Shown here piece by piece: positions 53,228 to 62,293 of a DNA stretch of 64,000 nt. Under the pieces are notes generated by a model, which made no database searches, was not told the origin of the DNA, and saw only the letters and a program-made list of their open reading frames with translations. The translations under genes were made by a program, and so were the position numbers. This DNA comes from Pseudomonas reidholzensis. Lineage in GTDB: Bacteria > Pseudomonadota > Gammaproteobacteria > Pseudomonadales > Pseudomonadaceae. The stretch covers positions 124,001-188,000 of the forward strand of contig NZ_UNOZ01000022.1 in NCBI RefSeq assembly GCF_900536025.1. The letters are read 5' to 3'. Every line of letters starts with the position of its first letter. The first letter of the stretch is position 1.

Positions 53228-53573
53228 GCGCGGCTCCTCGCAGGGCTGCATCGCCACCCAACGCGCGCAGCGTGCAGTGCTCGACCAGGCGCAGGTAGCA
53301 GGTGCACAGCCGCCGGCCATGGGCGTGCCGCGACAGGTCGGCCAATTGCATGTAGCCCAGCGCGCGCAAGCGCAACCGCCAGCCGGCAAATTCCCGGGCG
53401 GCGATCGCCAGGGCCTGCTGCCCGGCGAGTTGCAGGCGGGTGTCGCTGATACACGCGGGGATCGCCAAGCGCTGGCGCAGGCTCGACAGTTCGACACGCG
53501 GCCAGAACTGGTCCTGGCGGGCCAGGTAGCACAGGTGCGGGGGTGGTTCAGGCGATTGCAGCTCGGCGTCCAT
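53220..53573 (-). CDS. P2 gpL-like head-completion protein, shortened
   Basis: A 117-residue protein. FWPRVELSSLRQRLAIPACI, then a helix, WRLRLRALGYMQLADL and YLRLVEHCTLRALGG follow the pattern of P2 gpL (FFPDIDP-like start, G-F/Y-x2-LAD, YYERAV-like helix). The C-terminal part of gpL, about 50 residues, is missing. It overlaps the holin-like gene by eight bases, as in compact phage late operons. The match is by eye and is not a database result. Confidence 0.68.
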   Translation of the reverse strand: MDAELQSPEPPPHLCYLARQDQFWPRVELSSLRQRLAIPACISDTRLQLAGQQALAIAAREFAGWRLRLRALGYMQLADLSRHAHGRRLCTCYLRLVEHCTLRALGGDAALRGAAHD

Positions 53574-53585
53574 GGTGGTGCCTCC

Positions 53586-53834
53586 TCACTGATCCTGCAG
53601 CATGCCGTAGCGGATGGCCTTGATGACCGCCATCACTCGGGTGCTGACCGCGAACTTGCTGAGGATGTTGCCAACGTGGAAATTCACCGTGACCTCCTTG
53701 CAGCCGAGGATCTGGCCGATCTCCCAGGAGGTCTTGCCATACGCGCACCACAACAGCACCTGCCGCTCGCGCGGGGTCAGGTAGATGGGGTGGTCGTTGC
53801 CTGGAGCATCTTTGGGTGGGGTGACGGCGTTCAT
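53586..53834 (-). CDS. HTH-only LuxR-type regulator
   Basis: An 82-residue protein that consists almost wholly of a LuxR/GerE helix-turn-helix (LTPRERQVLLWCAYGKTSWE; EVTVNFHVGNILSKFAVSTR). There is no autoinducer-binding or receiver domain. The LLWCAYGKTSWEIGQIL segment is closest in style to the DNA-binding part of AHL-type LuxR proteins. It lies 12 bases upstream of the gpL-like gene on the same strand, as the first gene of a three-gene unit. Confidence 0.82.
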   Translation of the reverse strand: MNAVTPPKDAPGNDHPIYLTPRERQVLLWCAYGKTSWEIGQILGCKEVTVNFHVGNILSKFAVSTRVMAVIKAIRYGMLQDQ

Positions 53835-54060
53835 GGGAGGTTCTCCGCTGATTCGAGTCAGTCCCTCTGGCTAGAGGGGTCAGCTGTCACCCTACTAAGT
53901 TGCGGATCGCTCGCTCCAGCAGCGGGCGTTGTAAAGAGAGGCCCTACAACAACGTTCTACATTCACACCGCTCCCCGGTTAAAGATCGGACGTGCTTCGA
54001 GGGACTTCTCGTACGTCTGACCTCCATTGCCCCGCAAGCCCCTGCCACTGGAGTCGTTCG

Positions 54061-56118
54061 ATGCGTCGTGTTTCACCCTCTCGCGCCTTAGGCCTGTTGA
54101 TCAGCGCAGCCAGTTGCCCGGCGCTTGCCAGCGCGCCCGTAGAACTGGATCAGGTGCTGATCGAAGACCAGCAGCAAGGCGAACTGGAGGCGGCGGCCGC
54201 GCGCTTGCGGCAAACCCCAGGCGCCAGCAACCTGGTGGACCTGCAACGCGTCGAGCAAGGGCGGGTCGCCACCAACCAGGACGTGCTGGCGTACCAGCCG
54301 GGGGTGTTCGCCCAGTCGGCGGGCAACGACGGCATCAAGCTGTCGATTCGCGGCTCGGGCATCAACCGCGCACCGAGCGCGCACGGCTCCGGGGTCTACA
54401 CGATGTTCGACGGCCTGCCCCTGACCGGCCCGGGCGGCACGCCTTACGAGCTGCTCGAACCGTTGTGGCTGAGCCGCGCCGAAGTGCTGCGCGGGGCCAA
54501 CGGGTTCGACCGCGGCGCCCTCGCCCTGGGCGGTGCGGTCAACTACGTGACCCGCACCGGCTACGACGCCGAGCGCCTGCAACTGCGCTATGAAGTCGGC
54601 AGCCGCGGTTATGCCCACCGCCAGATCAGCTCTGGCCAGGTGCTCGGCAAGCTCGACTACTATGTGGCCCTGACCGACTCCGAATACGACGGCTACCAGG
54701 AACACAGCAGCGGCAGCGCCAAGGGCTTTGCCGCCAATGTCGGCTACCGCTTCAACCCCAACCTGGAAACCCGCTTCTACCTGCGCTACCGGGAAACCGA
54801 GAACGAGCTGGCCGGGCGCGTGACCAAGGACCAGATCAAGCACGACCCGCGTGCCGCCAACGCCGGCTACGTGACCCGTGATGACAGCCGCCCGCAGCCG
54901 GGCAGCACCTGGGTCGCCAACAAGACCACCTTCTACCTCGAAGACGATGCCAAGGTGGAAGCCGGGCTGGTCTATCACGACTTCCCGATGGACCTGCGCG
55001 AGGGCGCGATGCGCCTGAAGGTGGCCTACGCGGATGTCAGTGGCACCTTGAACTACCAGCGCCGCGACACCGTGTTCGGCCATGAGAGCAAGACCACCGT
55101 AGGTTGGCGCACCACCAAGCACCTGCCCAACAGTGGCGCCTCGCAGTTTGCCCGCAGCGGCGGCGAGAACTTCGGCGCCCGCAGCCGCGACTTCAGCTAC
55201 CAGGGTTCGGACACCGTGCTGCATGTCGGCAACGACCTGGAGCTGATCCCGGACCTGTGGCTGACCACGGGCCTGGCGATGATCTACACCCGCCGGGAAA
55301 GCGCGGTCACCTTCCCCGCCGACGGCGGCAAGGTCAGCCAGCACGACTGGGACTACGCGCCGCGCCTGGGCCTGCGCTATGACATCAACCCGGACCTGCA
55401 GGTGTATGGCAACCTCAGCCGCTCGGTCGAACCGCCGCACCCATGGTCGCTGATCTGGAGTTCAACGGTTGCCACTCAACCGATCGAGATGCAGAACCAG
55501 ACGGCCACCACGTTGGAGCTGGGCGCACGCGGTGATTCGGCGCTGGGGCACTGGGACCTGGCCTGGTACTACTCGCAGGTTCGCCATGAACTGCTGGCCG
55601 TGGAGCTCGTACCGGGGCAGCCGAGCAAGGAGTTCAACGCCAGCGCCACCGTGCACCAGGGCGTCGAAGCGGGCCTGGACAGCACCCTCTGGGAGCGACC
55701 GGGCAGCGGCAAGTTGAGCCTGCGCCAGGCCTACACCTTCAGCGACTTCCACTACCGCGACGACGACCGCTTCGGCGACAACCGCCTGCCTGGCATCCCC
55801 CTGCACTACTACCAGGCAGAGCTGCGCTACGACTGGCCAAGTGGCTTCTACGCCGGGGTCAACACGCAGATGGCGTCCAAGGTGCAGGCCGACTATGCCA
55901 ACAGCTACCACGCCGACGCCTATGCCCTGCTCGGTGCCCGCCTGGGCTGGAACTCACCGCAGCAGGACTGGCAGACCTGGCTCGATCTGCGCAACCTGAC
56001 CGACAAGCGTTACGCGGCAACGGTGACCCCGGGGTATGACAGCACCACCGACAAGAACCGCTTCACCCCGGGCGAGGGTATTGCCGCGTACTTCGGCGTT
56101 TCCTACAGCTTCAAGTAG
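54061..56118 (+). CDS. TonB-dependent outer-membrane receptor
   Basis: The ATG at 54061 gives 685 residues with a signal peptide ending near ALASA. The plug domain (LAYQPGVFAQSAGNDGIKLS; GSGVYTMFDGLPLTGPGGTP; RGANGFDRGALALGGAVNYV) is followed by a beta barrel that ends in FGVSYSFK. Probably imports a ferric siderophore or another chelate; the ligand is unknown. No partner regulator, sigma factor or siderophore genes are adjacent, and no clear Fur box was seen in the 226 bp before it. Confidence 0.9.
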   Translation: MRRVSPSRALGLLISAASCPALASAPVELDQVLIEDQQQGELEAAAARLRQTPGASNLVDLQRVEQGRVATNQDVLAYQPGVFAQSAGNDGIKLSIRGSGINRAPSAHGSGVYTMFDGLPLTGPGGTPYELLEPLWLSRAEVLRGANGFDRGALALGGAVNYVTRTGYDAERLQLRYEVGSRGYAHRQISSGQVLGKLDYYVALTDSEYDGYQEHSSGSAKGFAANVGYRFNPNLETRFYLRYRETENELAGRVTKDQIKHDPRAANAGYVTRDDSRPQPGSTWVANKTTFYLEDDAKVEAGLVYHDFPMDLREGAMRLKVAYADVSGTLNYQRRDTVFGHESKTTVGWRTTKHLPNSGASQFARSGGENFGARSRDFSYQGSDTVLHVGNDLELIPDLWLTTGLAMIYTRRESAVTFPADGGKVSQHDWDYAPRLGLRYDINPDLQVYGNLSRSVEPPHPWSLIWSSTVATQPIEMQNQTATTLELGARGDSALGHWDLAWYYSQVRHELLAVELVPGQPSKEFNASATVHQGVEAGLDSTLWERPGSGKLSLRQAYTFSDFHYRDDDRFGDNRLPGIPLHYYQAELRYDWPSGFYAGVNTQMASKVQADYANSYHADAYALLGARLGWNSPQQDWQTWLDLRNLTDKRYAATVTPGYDSTTDKNRFTPGEGIAAYFGVSYSFK

Positions 56119-56239
56119 CCGCTCCGGCCTCGTCGCTAGGCAAGCCCCAATGCCAGTCAGTTAAGGCTTGGTCGCCTGTTATGGGGCTGGGTCTTGGGCT
56201 TGCAAGTTAAGGGCTCATCCATTCGATGTGGTGGCGTTT

Positions 56240-56916
56240 ATGGCCCCTTCCGCCTTTACGGCGGGTCACTTTTTTTCTTGGAAAAAAGTAACCAAAAACC
56301 GCCGGCTCCCACATACGGCCCTCCGCTGCGCTGCGGGTTCCCTCACTCCGGTCTTGCTCCCGCGTGGACCGGGCTGTACGGGCCTTCCTGGCCCGCGGCG
56401 CTTGCCGGCCATCCATGGCCGTCACCTCGCTCCGCAAGACCTCCGTTCGGCCTCCTGAGGTCGCCAAGTTAGGGGTGGCGCCTGGGCTGGCGTTATCTTC
56501 GATAGTGGCAATGGTGGTGGATAGCTTGGCCTCTTCGCGGGTTTACCCGCGAAGAGGCCGGCACTGCCAATGCACATTCTGGCGCTGACGCGCTGTACCG
56601 CCCTTCTAAACCAGCGAGAGCGCAGCGATTCGCCAGCCGTTGCCCTGGCCCTTGATCTAGCCTTTGATCTGGCTGGTGATCTTGATCTACCGCGACTTCA
56701 GGAGGCCGAACGGAGGTCTTGCGGAGTGAGGTGACGGCCATGGATGGCCGGCAAGCGCCGCGGGCCAGGAAGGCCCGTCCGGCGCGGTCCTCACGGGAGC
56801 AAGACCGGAGTGAGGGGACCCGCAGCGCAGCGGAGGGCCGGATGCAGGAGCCAGCGGTTTTTGGTTACTTTTTTCCAAGAAAAAAAGTGACCCGCCGTAA
56901 GGGCGGAAGGGGCCAT
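56240..56916. repeat. 225-bp inverted repeat pair around a REP palindrome
   Basis: The arm 56240-56464 and the arm 56692-56916 are reverse complements of the same length with a moderate number of substitutions. Each runs from ATGGCCCCTTCCGCC through a hairpin near TTTTTTTCTTGGAAAAAAGT to a conserved TCCGCAAGACCTCCGTTCGG end. The 227-bp centre has a perfect REP palindrome (56528-56559, GGCCTCTTCGCGGGT and its complement). Small open frames inside are not protein-like. The flanks (56119-56239, 56917-57072) show nothing clear. This sequence type recurs in intergenic DNA of P. putida-like genomes as far as I recall. Confidence 0.88.
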
Positions 56917-57072
56917 CAGCCGCACCACACCCACCGGATAAGCTCACCAATCGAAACGCACCAGCACCACCAGCCCCCCCAAAAAATCCGTGAAGAACCT
57001 ATTGTTTCCCTCGGCGCAAACCACGTGAAGCCCCCCCGATGAGCCCCTGGTGCAAGCCGCAGACTCAGCCCC

Positions 57073-58134
57073 TCACGGCAACTGCACCTGCGGCTTGGTC
57101 GCGGCAAAGATCGCCCAGCTGGAGATGAACAGCGCGGCGATCAGCGGCCCGATGACAAAGCCGTTGAGGCCGAACACCGCCAGCCCGCCCAGCGTCGAGA
57201 CCAGGATCAGGTAATCGGGCATGCGCGTATCCCGGCCCACCAGAATCGGCCGCAGGACGTTGTCCACCAAGCCGATCACCAGCACGCCGAAGGCGGTCAG
57301 CACCACGCCCTGCCAGATCGCCCCGGTGAGGATGAAGTAAGCCGCCACCGGCGCCCAGACGATCCCCGCACCCACCGCGGGCAGCAGCGACAGAAACGCC
57401 ATCATCACCGCCCAGACCAGCGCACTGGGAATACCCAGCACCCAGAAGATCATCCCGCCCAGCGCCCCCTGGGTAATCGCCACCAGCACGTTGCCCTTGA
57501 CCGTCGCGCGCACCACGCGGTTGAACTTCATCTGCAGGCGACGCTTCTGGTTTTCAGGCAGCGGCACCGCCAGGCGGATCTTGCGCGCCAGCTCCGGCCC
57601 CTCACGCAGGAAGAAGAACAGCAGATACAGCATGATGCCGAAACTGATCAGGAAGTCGAACGTGCCCTGGCCAAAGCTGAACGCCTGGCTGGCGAGTACC
57701 TGGCTGCCCTGGGTGGCCCATTTGGTGATCTTGTCGCGCAGGCCGTCGAGGTTGCCCATGCCCATGCGGTCCAGGCCGTTCTGGGCGAAGGCCGGGAGCA
57801 TGTCCTTGCCTCGCTCGACATAGCCGGCAATGTCCAGCTGCCCGCTCTCGATGCGCTGGTACAGGGTGGCGCCCTCCTGCACCAACAGGGCACTGGTGAT
57901 GATCACCGGCAAGATCGCCACCAGCAGGCAGACCATCAGGGTGGTGGCCGAGGCCAGGTTGCGCCGACGGTTGAAGCGCATCAGCAGATGGCGCTGCAAC
58001 GGCGCAAACAGGATGCCAAGGATGACCGCCCAGAAAATCGCCCCGTAGTACGGCAGCAGGATCCAGATGAAGGCAACGGTGACAAAGGCCAGCAGTACGG
58101 CCAACGCCTTGTTCTGTAGAGCGGTTTGGTTCAT
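57073..58134 (-). CDS. AI-2E family (PerM-type) permease
   Basis: The ATG at 58134, with AGAGGA 6 bases upstream, gives 353 residues; an ATG at 58140 touches the ribosome site and is less likely. Seven to eight helices. The pattern (VAFIWILLPYYGAIFWAVIL; FLISFGIMLYLLFFFLREGP; WAVMMAFLSLLPAVGAGIVW) is typical of the AI-2E/PerM family. Members export signals or ions, and the substrate here is unknown. It is divergent from trhP. Confidence 0.88.
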   Translation of the reverse strand: MNQTALQNKALAVLLAFVTVAFIWILLPYYGAIFWAVILGILFAPLQRHLLMRFNRRRNLASATTLMVCLLVAILPVIITSALLVQEGATLYQRIESGQLDIAGYVERGKDMLPAFAQNGLDRMGMGNLDGLRDKITKWATQGSQVLASQAFSFGQGTFDFLISFGIMLYLLFFFLREGPELARKIRLAVPLPENQKRRLQMKFNRVVRATVKGNVLVAITQGALGGMIFWVLGIPSALVWAVMMAFLSLLPAVGAGIVWAPVAAYFILTGAIWQGVVLTAFGVLVIGLVDNVLRPILVGRDTRMPDYLILVSTLGGLAVFGLNGFVIGPLIAALFISSWAIFAATKPQVQLP

Positions 58135-58264
58135 GGGCATTCCTCTGGGATTCATAACGTTAGTGCGCTGGGCATCGCCAAAAGTGCCGTACTCGGCGTG
58201 ATCCAGATCAATGCACAGCGAGGGCCTTGCCCCTACCATCCGCGCCTTTTGCCCCGGTGCGCCC

Positions 58265-59599
58265 ATGACCCCTTTGACCCGACCCGAACTGCTCGCCCCT
58301 GCCGGCACCCTGAAGACGATGCGCTACGCCTTCGCCTACGGCGCCGACGCGGTCTACGCCGGGCAGCCGCGCTACAGCCTGCGCGTGCGCAACAACGAAT
58401 TCGACCACGCCAACCTGGCCCTCGGCATCGACGAAGCCCACGCCCTGGGCAAGCGGTTCTACGTGGTGGTCAACATCGCCCCGCACAACGCCAAGCTGAA
58501 GACCTTTCTCAAGGACCTGGCGCCGGTGGTCGAGATGGGACCGGATGCGCTGATCATGTCCGACCCGGGCTTGATCATGCTGGTCCGCGAGCACTTCCCG
58601 CAGATGGCCATCCACCTCTCGGTGCAGGCCAACACGGTCAACTGGGCCAGCGTGAAATTCTGGCAGCAGCTGGGCCTGAGCCGGGTGATCCTGTCGCGCG
58701 AGCTGTCGCTGGAGGAGATCGAGGAGATTCGCCAGCAGGTGCCGGACATGCAGCTCGAGGTGTTCGTCCACGGTGCGCTGTGCATGGCCTACTCCGGGCG
58801 CTGCCTGTTGTCGGGTTACTTGAACAAGCGCGACGCCAACCAGGGCAGCTGCACCAACGCCTGCCGCTGGAAATACCAGGCCAGCGCGGCCAGCGAGAGC
58901 ATCACGGGCGATATCGTCCACCAGGTCCAGCCGACCCTTGGCCTCGGCGCGCCGACCGAGCAGGTGTTCCTGCTGCAAGAGGCCAATCGCCCAGACGAGG
59001 CGATGCCAGCGTTCGAAGACGAGCACGGCACCTACATCATGAACGCCAAGGACCTGCGCGCGGTGCAGCACGTCGAGCGGCTGACGCGCATGGGCGTGCA
59101 CTCACTGAAGATCGAAGGCCGGACCAAGTCGCACTTCTACTGCGCCCGTGCCGTGCAGGCCTACCGCCAGGCCATCGATGACGCGGTCGCGGGCCGGCCG
59201 TTCGACCGCGCCCTGATGGGCAACCTCGAGTCGCTGGCCCAGCGCGGCTACACCGAGGGCTTCCTGCGCCGCCATGTGCACGACGAGTACCAGAACTACC
59301 AGCGCGGCAACTCAGTGTCCGAGCGCCAGCAATTCGTTGGCGAGTTGACTGGGGTGCGAGTCGACGGCCTGGCCGAGGTCAAGGTGAAGAACCGCTTCGC
59401 CCTGGGCGACACGCTGGAACTGATGACCCCGTACGGTAATTACCGCTTCGACCTCGCCGGCCTGTGCAATCGCCAGCAGCAGGCGATCGAGGTGGCGCCG
59501 GGCGATGGCCACGTGGTGTACCTGCCGCTCCCCGAGACGGTGTCGTTGCCGTACGGGCTGTTGATGCGCGATCTGCACGGCGACGAGCAGATCAGCTGA
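58265..59599 (+). CDS. trhP: U32 family tRNA 5-hydroxyuridine synthase component (YegQ)
   Basis: The ATG at 58265 gives 444 residues. The U32 signature EVFVHGALCMAYSGRCLLSG is intact and is followed by GSCTNACRWKYQ with cysteines suited to an Fe-S site. TrhP/YegQ helps form 5-hydroxyuridine at position 34 of tRNAs in the prephenate-dependent route (established for E. coli). The older label is 'peptidase U32'. It is not in an operon with its neighbours. Confidence 0.9.
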   Translation: MTPLTRPELLAPAGTLKTMRYAFAYGADAVYAGQPRYSLRVRNNEFDHANLALGIDEAHALGKRFYVVVNIAPHNAKLKTFLKDLAPVVEMGPDALIMSDPGLIMLVREHFPQMAIHLSVQANTVNWASVKFWQQLGLSRVILSRELSLEEIEEIRQQVPDMQLEVFVHGALCMAYSGRCLLSGYLNKRDANQGSCTNACRWKYQASAASESITGDIVHQVQPTLGLGAPTEQVFLLQEANRPDEAMPAFEDEHGTYIMNAKDLRAVQHVERLTRMGVHSLKIEGRTKSHFYCARAVQAYRQAIDDAVAGRPFDRALMGNLESLAQRGYTEGFLRRHVHDEYQNYQRGNSVSERQQFVGELTGVRVDGLAEVKVKNRFALGDTLELMTPYGNYRFDLAGLCNRQQQAIEVAPGDGHVVYLPLPETVSLPYGLLMRDLHGDEQIS

Positions 59600-59686
59600 C
59601 AGATCTGTAATCTAGGCTTCAGCTTGCCGACAGTCGCGATCCGCCACACTGCCGGCTTTCGCCCGTATTTGCTGTGGAGCTCGACC

Positions 59687-60115
59687 ATGCTGCGCAAACA
59701 CCTGATCACCCTGGGCCTGCTGGCCTTCACCAGCCTGGCCCAGGCCGCCGAGACCATCGACGTCTACCGTGACCCCAACTGCGGCTGCTGCAAGCAGTGG
59801 ATCAGCCACCTGCGGGACAATGGCTTCACCGTCAACGACCACGTCGAGCCGAACATGAGCGAGGTCAAGCAGCGCCTCGGCGTGGCGCCGCGCCTGGCCT
59901 CGTGCCACACCGGGGTGATCGACGGCAAGTTCGTCGAGGGCCATGTGCCGGCCGAGCAGGTGCGCCTGCTGGCCAAGCGCAACGACCTCAAGGGCATTGC
60001 CGTCCCGGGCATGCCGATGGGCTCGCCCGGCATGGAAATGGGCGATCACAAGGACCCGTACCAGGTCATCGGCGTGACCCACGAGGGCAAGGACGAAGTC
60101 GTGGCCAGCTACTGA
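59687..60115 (+). CDS. DUF411 periplasmic metal-binding protein
   Basis: The ATG at 59687 gives 142 residues with a signal peptide (LGLLAFTSLAQA). The thioredoxin-like DUF411 domain has the pair CGCC (residues about 31-34, DPNCGCCKQW) and SCHTGVIDGKFVEGHVPAEQ. The C-terminal GMPMGSPGMEMGDHKDPY is Met-rich, as in copper proteins. Likely binds copper in the periplasm (family inference). It is followed after 10 bases by a YqaA-type membrane protein, so they may be co-transcribed. Confidence 0.87.
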   Translation: MLRKHLITLGLLAFTSLAQAAETIDVYRDPNCGCCKQWISHLRDNGFTVNDHVEPNMSEVKQRLGVAPRLASCHTGVIDGKFVEGHVPAEQVRLLAKRNDLKGIAVPGMPMGSPGMEMGDHKDPYQVIGVTHEGKDEVVASY

Positions 60116-60125
60116 GACGGCGTCG

Positions 60126-60563
60126 ATGCTGAGCCTCTGGGCGCTGTTTTTCAGCGCCTTTGGTGCCGCCACCTTGCTGCCCCTGCAATCGGAGGCGGTG
60201 CTGGTCGGGCTGTTGCTGCGCGACCCCGACGCCTGGCTGATCCTGCTGGCGGTGGCCACCCTGGGCAACGTCCTCGGTTCGATCGTCAACTGGCTGCTGG
60301 GCCGGGCCATCGACCGCCTGCGCGGGCGCCGCTGGTTTCCGTTCAGCGCCGCCCAGCTTGACCGCGCCCAGCATCGCTACCAGCGCTGGGGGCAGTGGTC
60401 GCTGCTGCTGAGCTGGATGCCGGTGATCGGCGACCCGCTGACCCTGATCGCCGGCATCCTGCGCGAACCGTTCTGGCGTTTCCTGCTGCTGGTCACCGTG
60501 GCCAAGGGCGGCCGCTACCTGATTCTGGCGCTGATTACCCTGGGCTGGTTTAACGGCCAGTAA
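60126..60563 (+). CDS. YqaA family membrane protein (SNARE-associated type)
   Basis: A 145-residue protein with about four helices. The N-terminus (FSAFGAATLLPLQSEAVLVG) and the loop (WGQWSLLLSWMPVIGDPLTL, then IAGILRE) are the YqaA/DedA-like signature, including G-D-P. The function is not fixed, though DedA relatives move lipid carriers. It starts 10 bases after the DUF411 gene and ends shortly before the hydrolase gene. Confidence 0.87.
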   Translation: MLSLWALFFSAFGAATLLPLQSEAVLVGLLLRDPDAWLILLAVATLGNVLGSIVNWLLGRAIDRLRGRRWFPFSAAQLDRAQHRYQRWGQWSLLLSWMPVIGDPLTLIAGILREPFWRFLLLVTVAKGGRYLILALITLGWFNGQ

Positions 60564-60638
60564 CACCTTTGCCATTCCAGAGGGTCCACTGGCTGCTACA
60601 GTCGCTTTTTCCTACACGGCCCTACACGGAGTACCTGC

Positions 60639-61637
60639 ATGCTGCGCGCAACCGCCCTGGCCCTCGCCTGCCTGCTCGGCAGCCCGGCCATCGCCGCCGA
60701 GTCGCCCACCTACGGCAAACAGCTCGAGGGGTTCGATTACCCCCATCCGCTCAAGCATTTCGACTTCAAGTCGCAGGGCCAAACCCTGCAGATGGGCTAT
60801 ATGGACGTGCCCGCCAAGGGCCAGACCAATGGCCGCAGCGTGGTGCTGATGCACGGCAAGAACTTCTGCGCGGCCACCTGGGAAACCACCATCGATGCGC
60901 TGAGCAAGGCCGGCTACCGGGTGATTGCCCCGGACCAGATCGGCTTCTGCACCTCCAGCAAACCGGCGTATTACCAGTACAGCTTCCAGCAGTTGGCGGC
61001 CAACACCCACGCCCTGCTCGAGCAGTTGGGCGTCCAGCAGGCGATCGTCCTCGGCCACTCCACCGGCGGCATGCTCGCCACCCGCTACGCGCTGATGTAC
61101 CCGCAGCAGGTGGAACACCTGGCGATGGTCAACCCGATCGGTCTGGAAGACTGGAAAGCCCTGGGCGTGCCCTACCGCACGGTGGACCAGTGGTATGAGC
61201 GCGAACTCAAGCTGGATGCCGAAGGCGTGCGCAACTATGAGCGCAAGACCTACTACGCCGGGCGTTGGAAGCCAGAGTACGAGCGCTGGGTACAGATGCT
61301 GGTGGGCCTGAACAAAGGCCCTGGGCATGAGGTGGTGGCGTGGAACTCGGCGCTGATCTACGACATGATCTACACCCAACCGGTCTACCACGAGTTCAAG
61401 GACCTGAAGGTGCCTACCCTGCTGCTGATCGGCGACCAGGACAATACTGCCATCGGCAGTGACATCGCCCCGCCCGAGGTCAAGGCGCGCCTGGGTCATT
61501 ACAAGGACCTGGGGCCACAAGTGGCCAAGCTGATCCCACAGGCGCGCCTGGTAACCTTCGAAGGCCTGGGGCATGCCCCGCAGATCGAAGAGCCCGAGCG
61601 CTTCCACAAGGCGTTGATCGAGTGGCTAGGCCGCTGA
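60639..61637 (+). CDS. Secreted alpha/beta hydrolase
   Basis: A 332-residue protein with a signal peptide ending near PAIAAE, so probably periplasmic. The alpha/beta hydrolase core has the oxyanion loop HGKNFCAATWE, the nucleophile elbow GHSTGG (Ser within) and a late catalytic His (FEGLGHAPQIEEP). The acid residue is probably the Asp in LLIGDQDNTA. The substrate is unknown. GGAG precedes the ATG. Confidence 0.86.
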   Translation: MLRATALALACLLGSPAIAAESPTYGKQLEGFDYPHPLKHFDFKSQGQTLQMGYMDVPAKGQTNGRSVVLMHGKNFCAATWETTIDALSKAGYRVIAPDQIGFCTSSKPAYYQYSFQQLAANTHALLEQLGVQQAIVLGHSTGGMLATRYALMYPQQVEHLAMVNPIGLEDWKALGVPYRTVDQWYERELKLDAEGVRNYERKTYYAGRWKPEYERWVQMLVGLNKGPGHEVVAWNSALIYDMIYTQPVYHEFKDLKVPTLLLIGDQDNTAIGSDIAPPEVKARLGHYKDLGPQVAKLIPQARLVTFEGLGHAPQIEEPERFHKALIEWLGR

Positions 61638-61695
61638 CCTTGCCAAGCCCCATAACTCCGACTTGCCCGCGATTGCAGCCTGCATTCATGCGCAA

Positions 61696-62280
61696 TCATC
61701 CGCGCCCCCAGACCTGCGCCTCGCGCCACCCCAGCTCGGCAAAATCATCGGCGCGCAGGCGGGCCTCCTCCTCGCAGAAAAACTCATCCAGTTGCGGTGG
61801 CCGTACGGCCGTGTCGCTGAGCATCGCGTGCACCTGACCGCGGTGATGGGTCTGGTGTTCGAACAGGTGAGCCAGCAGCCGCAGCCGCTGCTCGCGCTGG
61901 ACCCGGTCGGGGCGCACGATGCTGACGTAGCGCTCGAGCTGGTCGTCGCGCAACTGGCTGCAGTAGGCGATCAGCCGGTGATCGGCCTGGGCCTGTTCAG
62001 CCTGCAGCTCGGCACAGGTCGCAAACGGCTGCTCGGGGACGAAGAAGCGTTCGCCGTCCGGGTCCGGCGCCTCGCCGCGCTGCTCGCACTCCAGCGCATG
62101 CAGGTAGAACCAGTCCACCGTCAGCAGGTGATTGAGCGTGGCCTTGATCGAGGGAAAAAAGCTGCAACGCGGGGCGACGAACGCGTCCTGGGTCAGTTGC
62201 AGGCACGCCTTGTACAGCCGGTGATTGGCCCAGCCATTGTTGTATGCCTGGGTCAGCAGGTGATGTGTGAGCGTCTGCAT
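61696..62280 (-). CDS. DinB family protein
   Basis: A 194-residue four-helix-bundle protein. The DinB metal triad is visible as His in TLNHLLTVDWFYLHALE and the H-x3-H pair in LFEHQTHHRGQVHAML. The family includes metal-dependent thiol transferases and damage-induced proteins; the function here is unknown. It lies just upstream of the zapE stop on the same strand. Confidence 0.85.
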   Translation of the reverse strand: MQTLTHHLLTQAYNNGWANHRLYKACLQLTQDAFVAPRCSFFPSIKATLNHLLTVDWFYLHALECEQRGEAPDPDGERFFVPEQPFATCAELQAEQAQADHRLIAYCSQLRDDQLERYVSIVRPDRVQREQRLRLLAHLFEHQTHHRGQVHAMLSDTAVRPPQLDEFFCEEEARLRADDFAELGWREAQVWGRG

Positions 62281-62293
62281 GGGGTCGGCTCCT

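Noticed and set aside
53835..54060. Fur box before the second TonB receptor
   Set aside because: No stretch close to the GATAAT-type repeat was found by eye; regulation by iron is left open.
56168..57042. Several 70-107-codon frames inside the 225-bp inverted repeat
   Set aside because: They occur on both arms as mirror images, lack ribosome sites and follow the repeat rather than any protein pattern.
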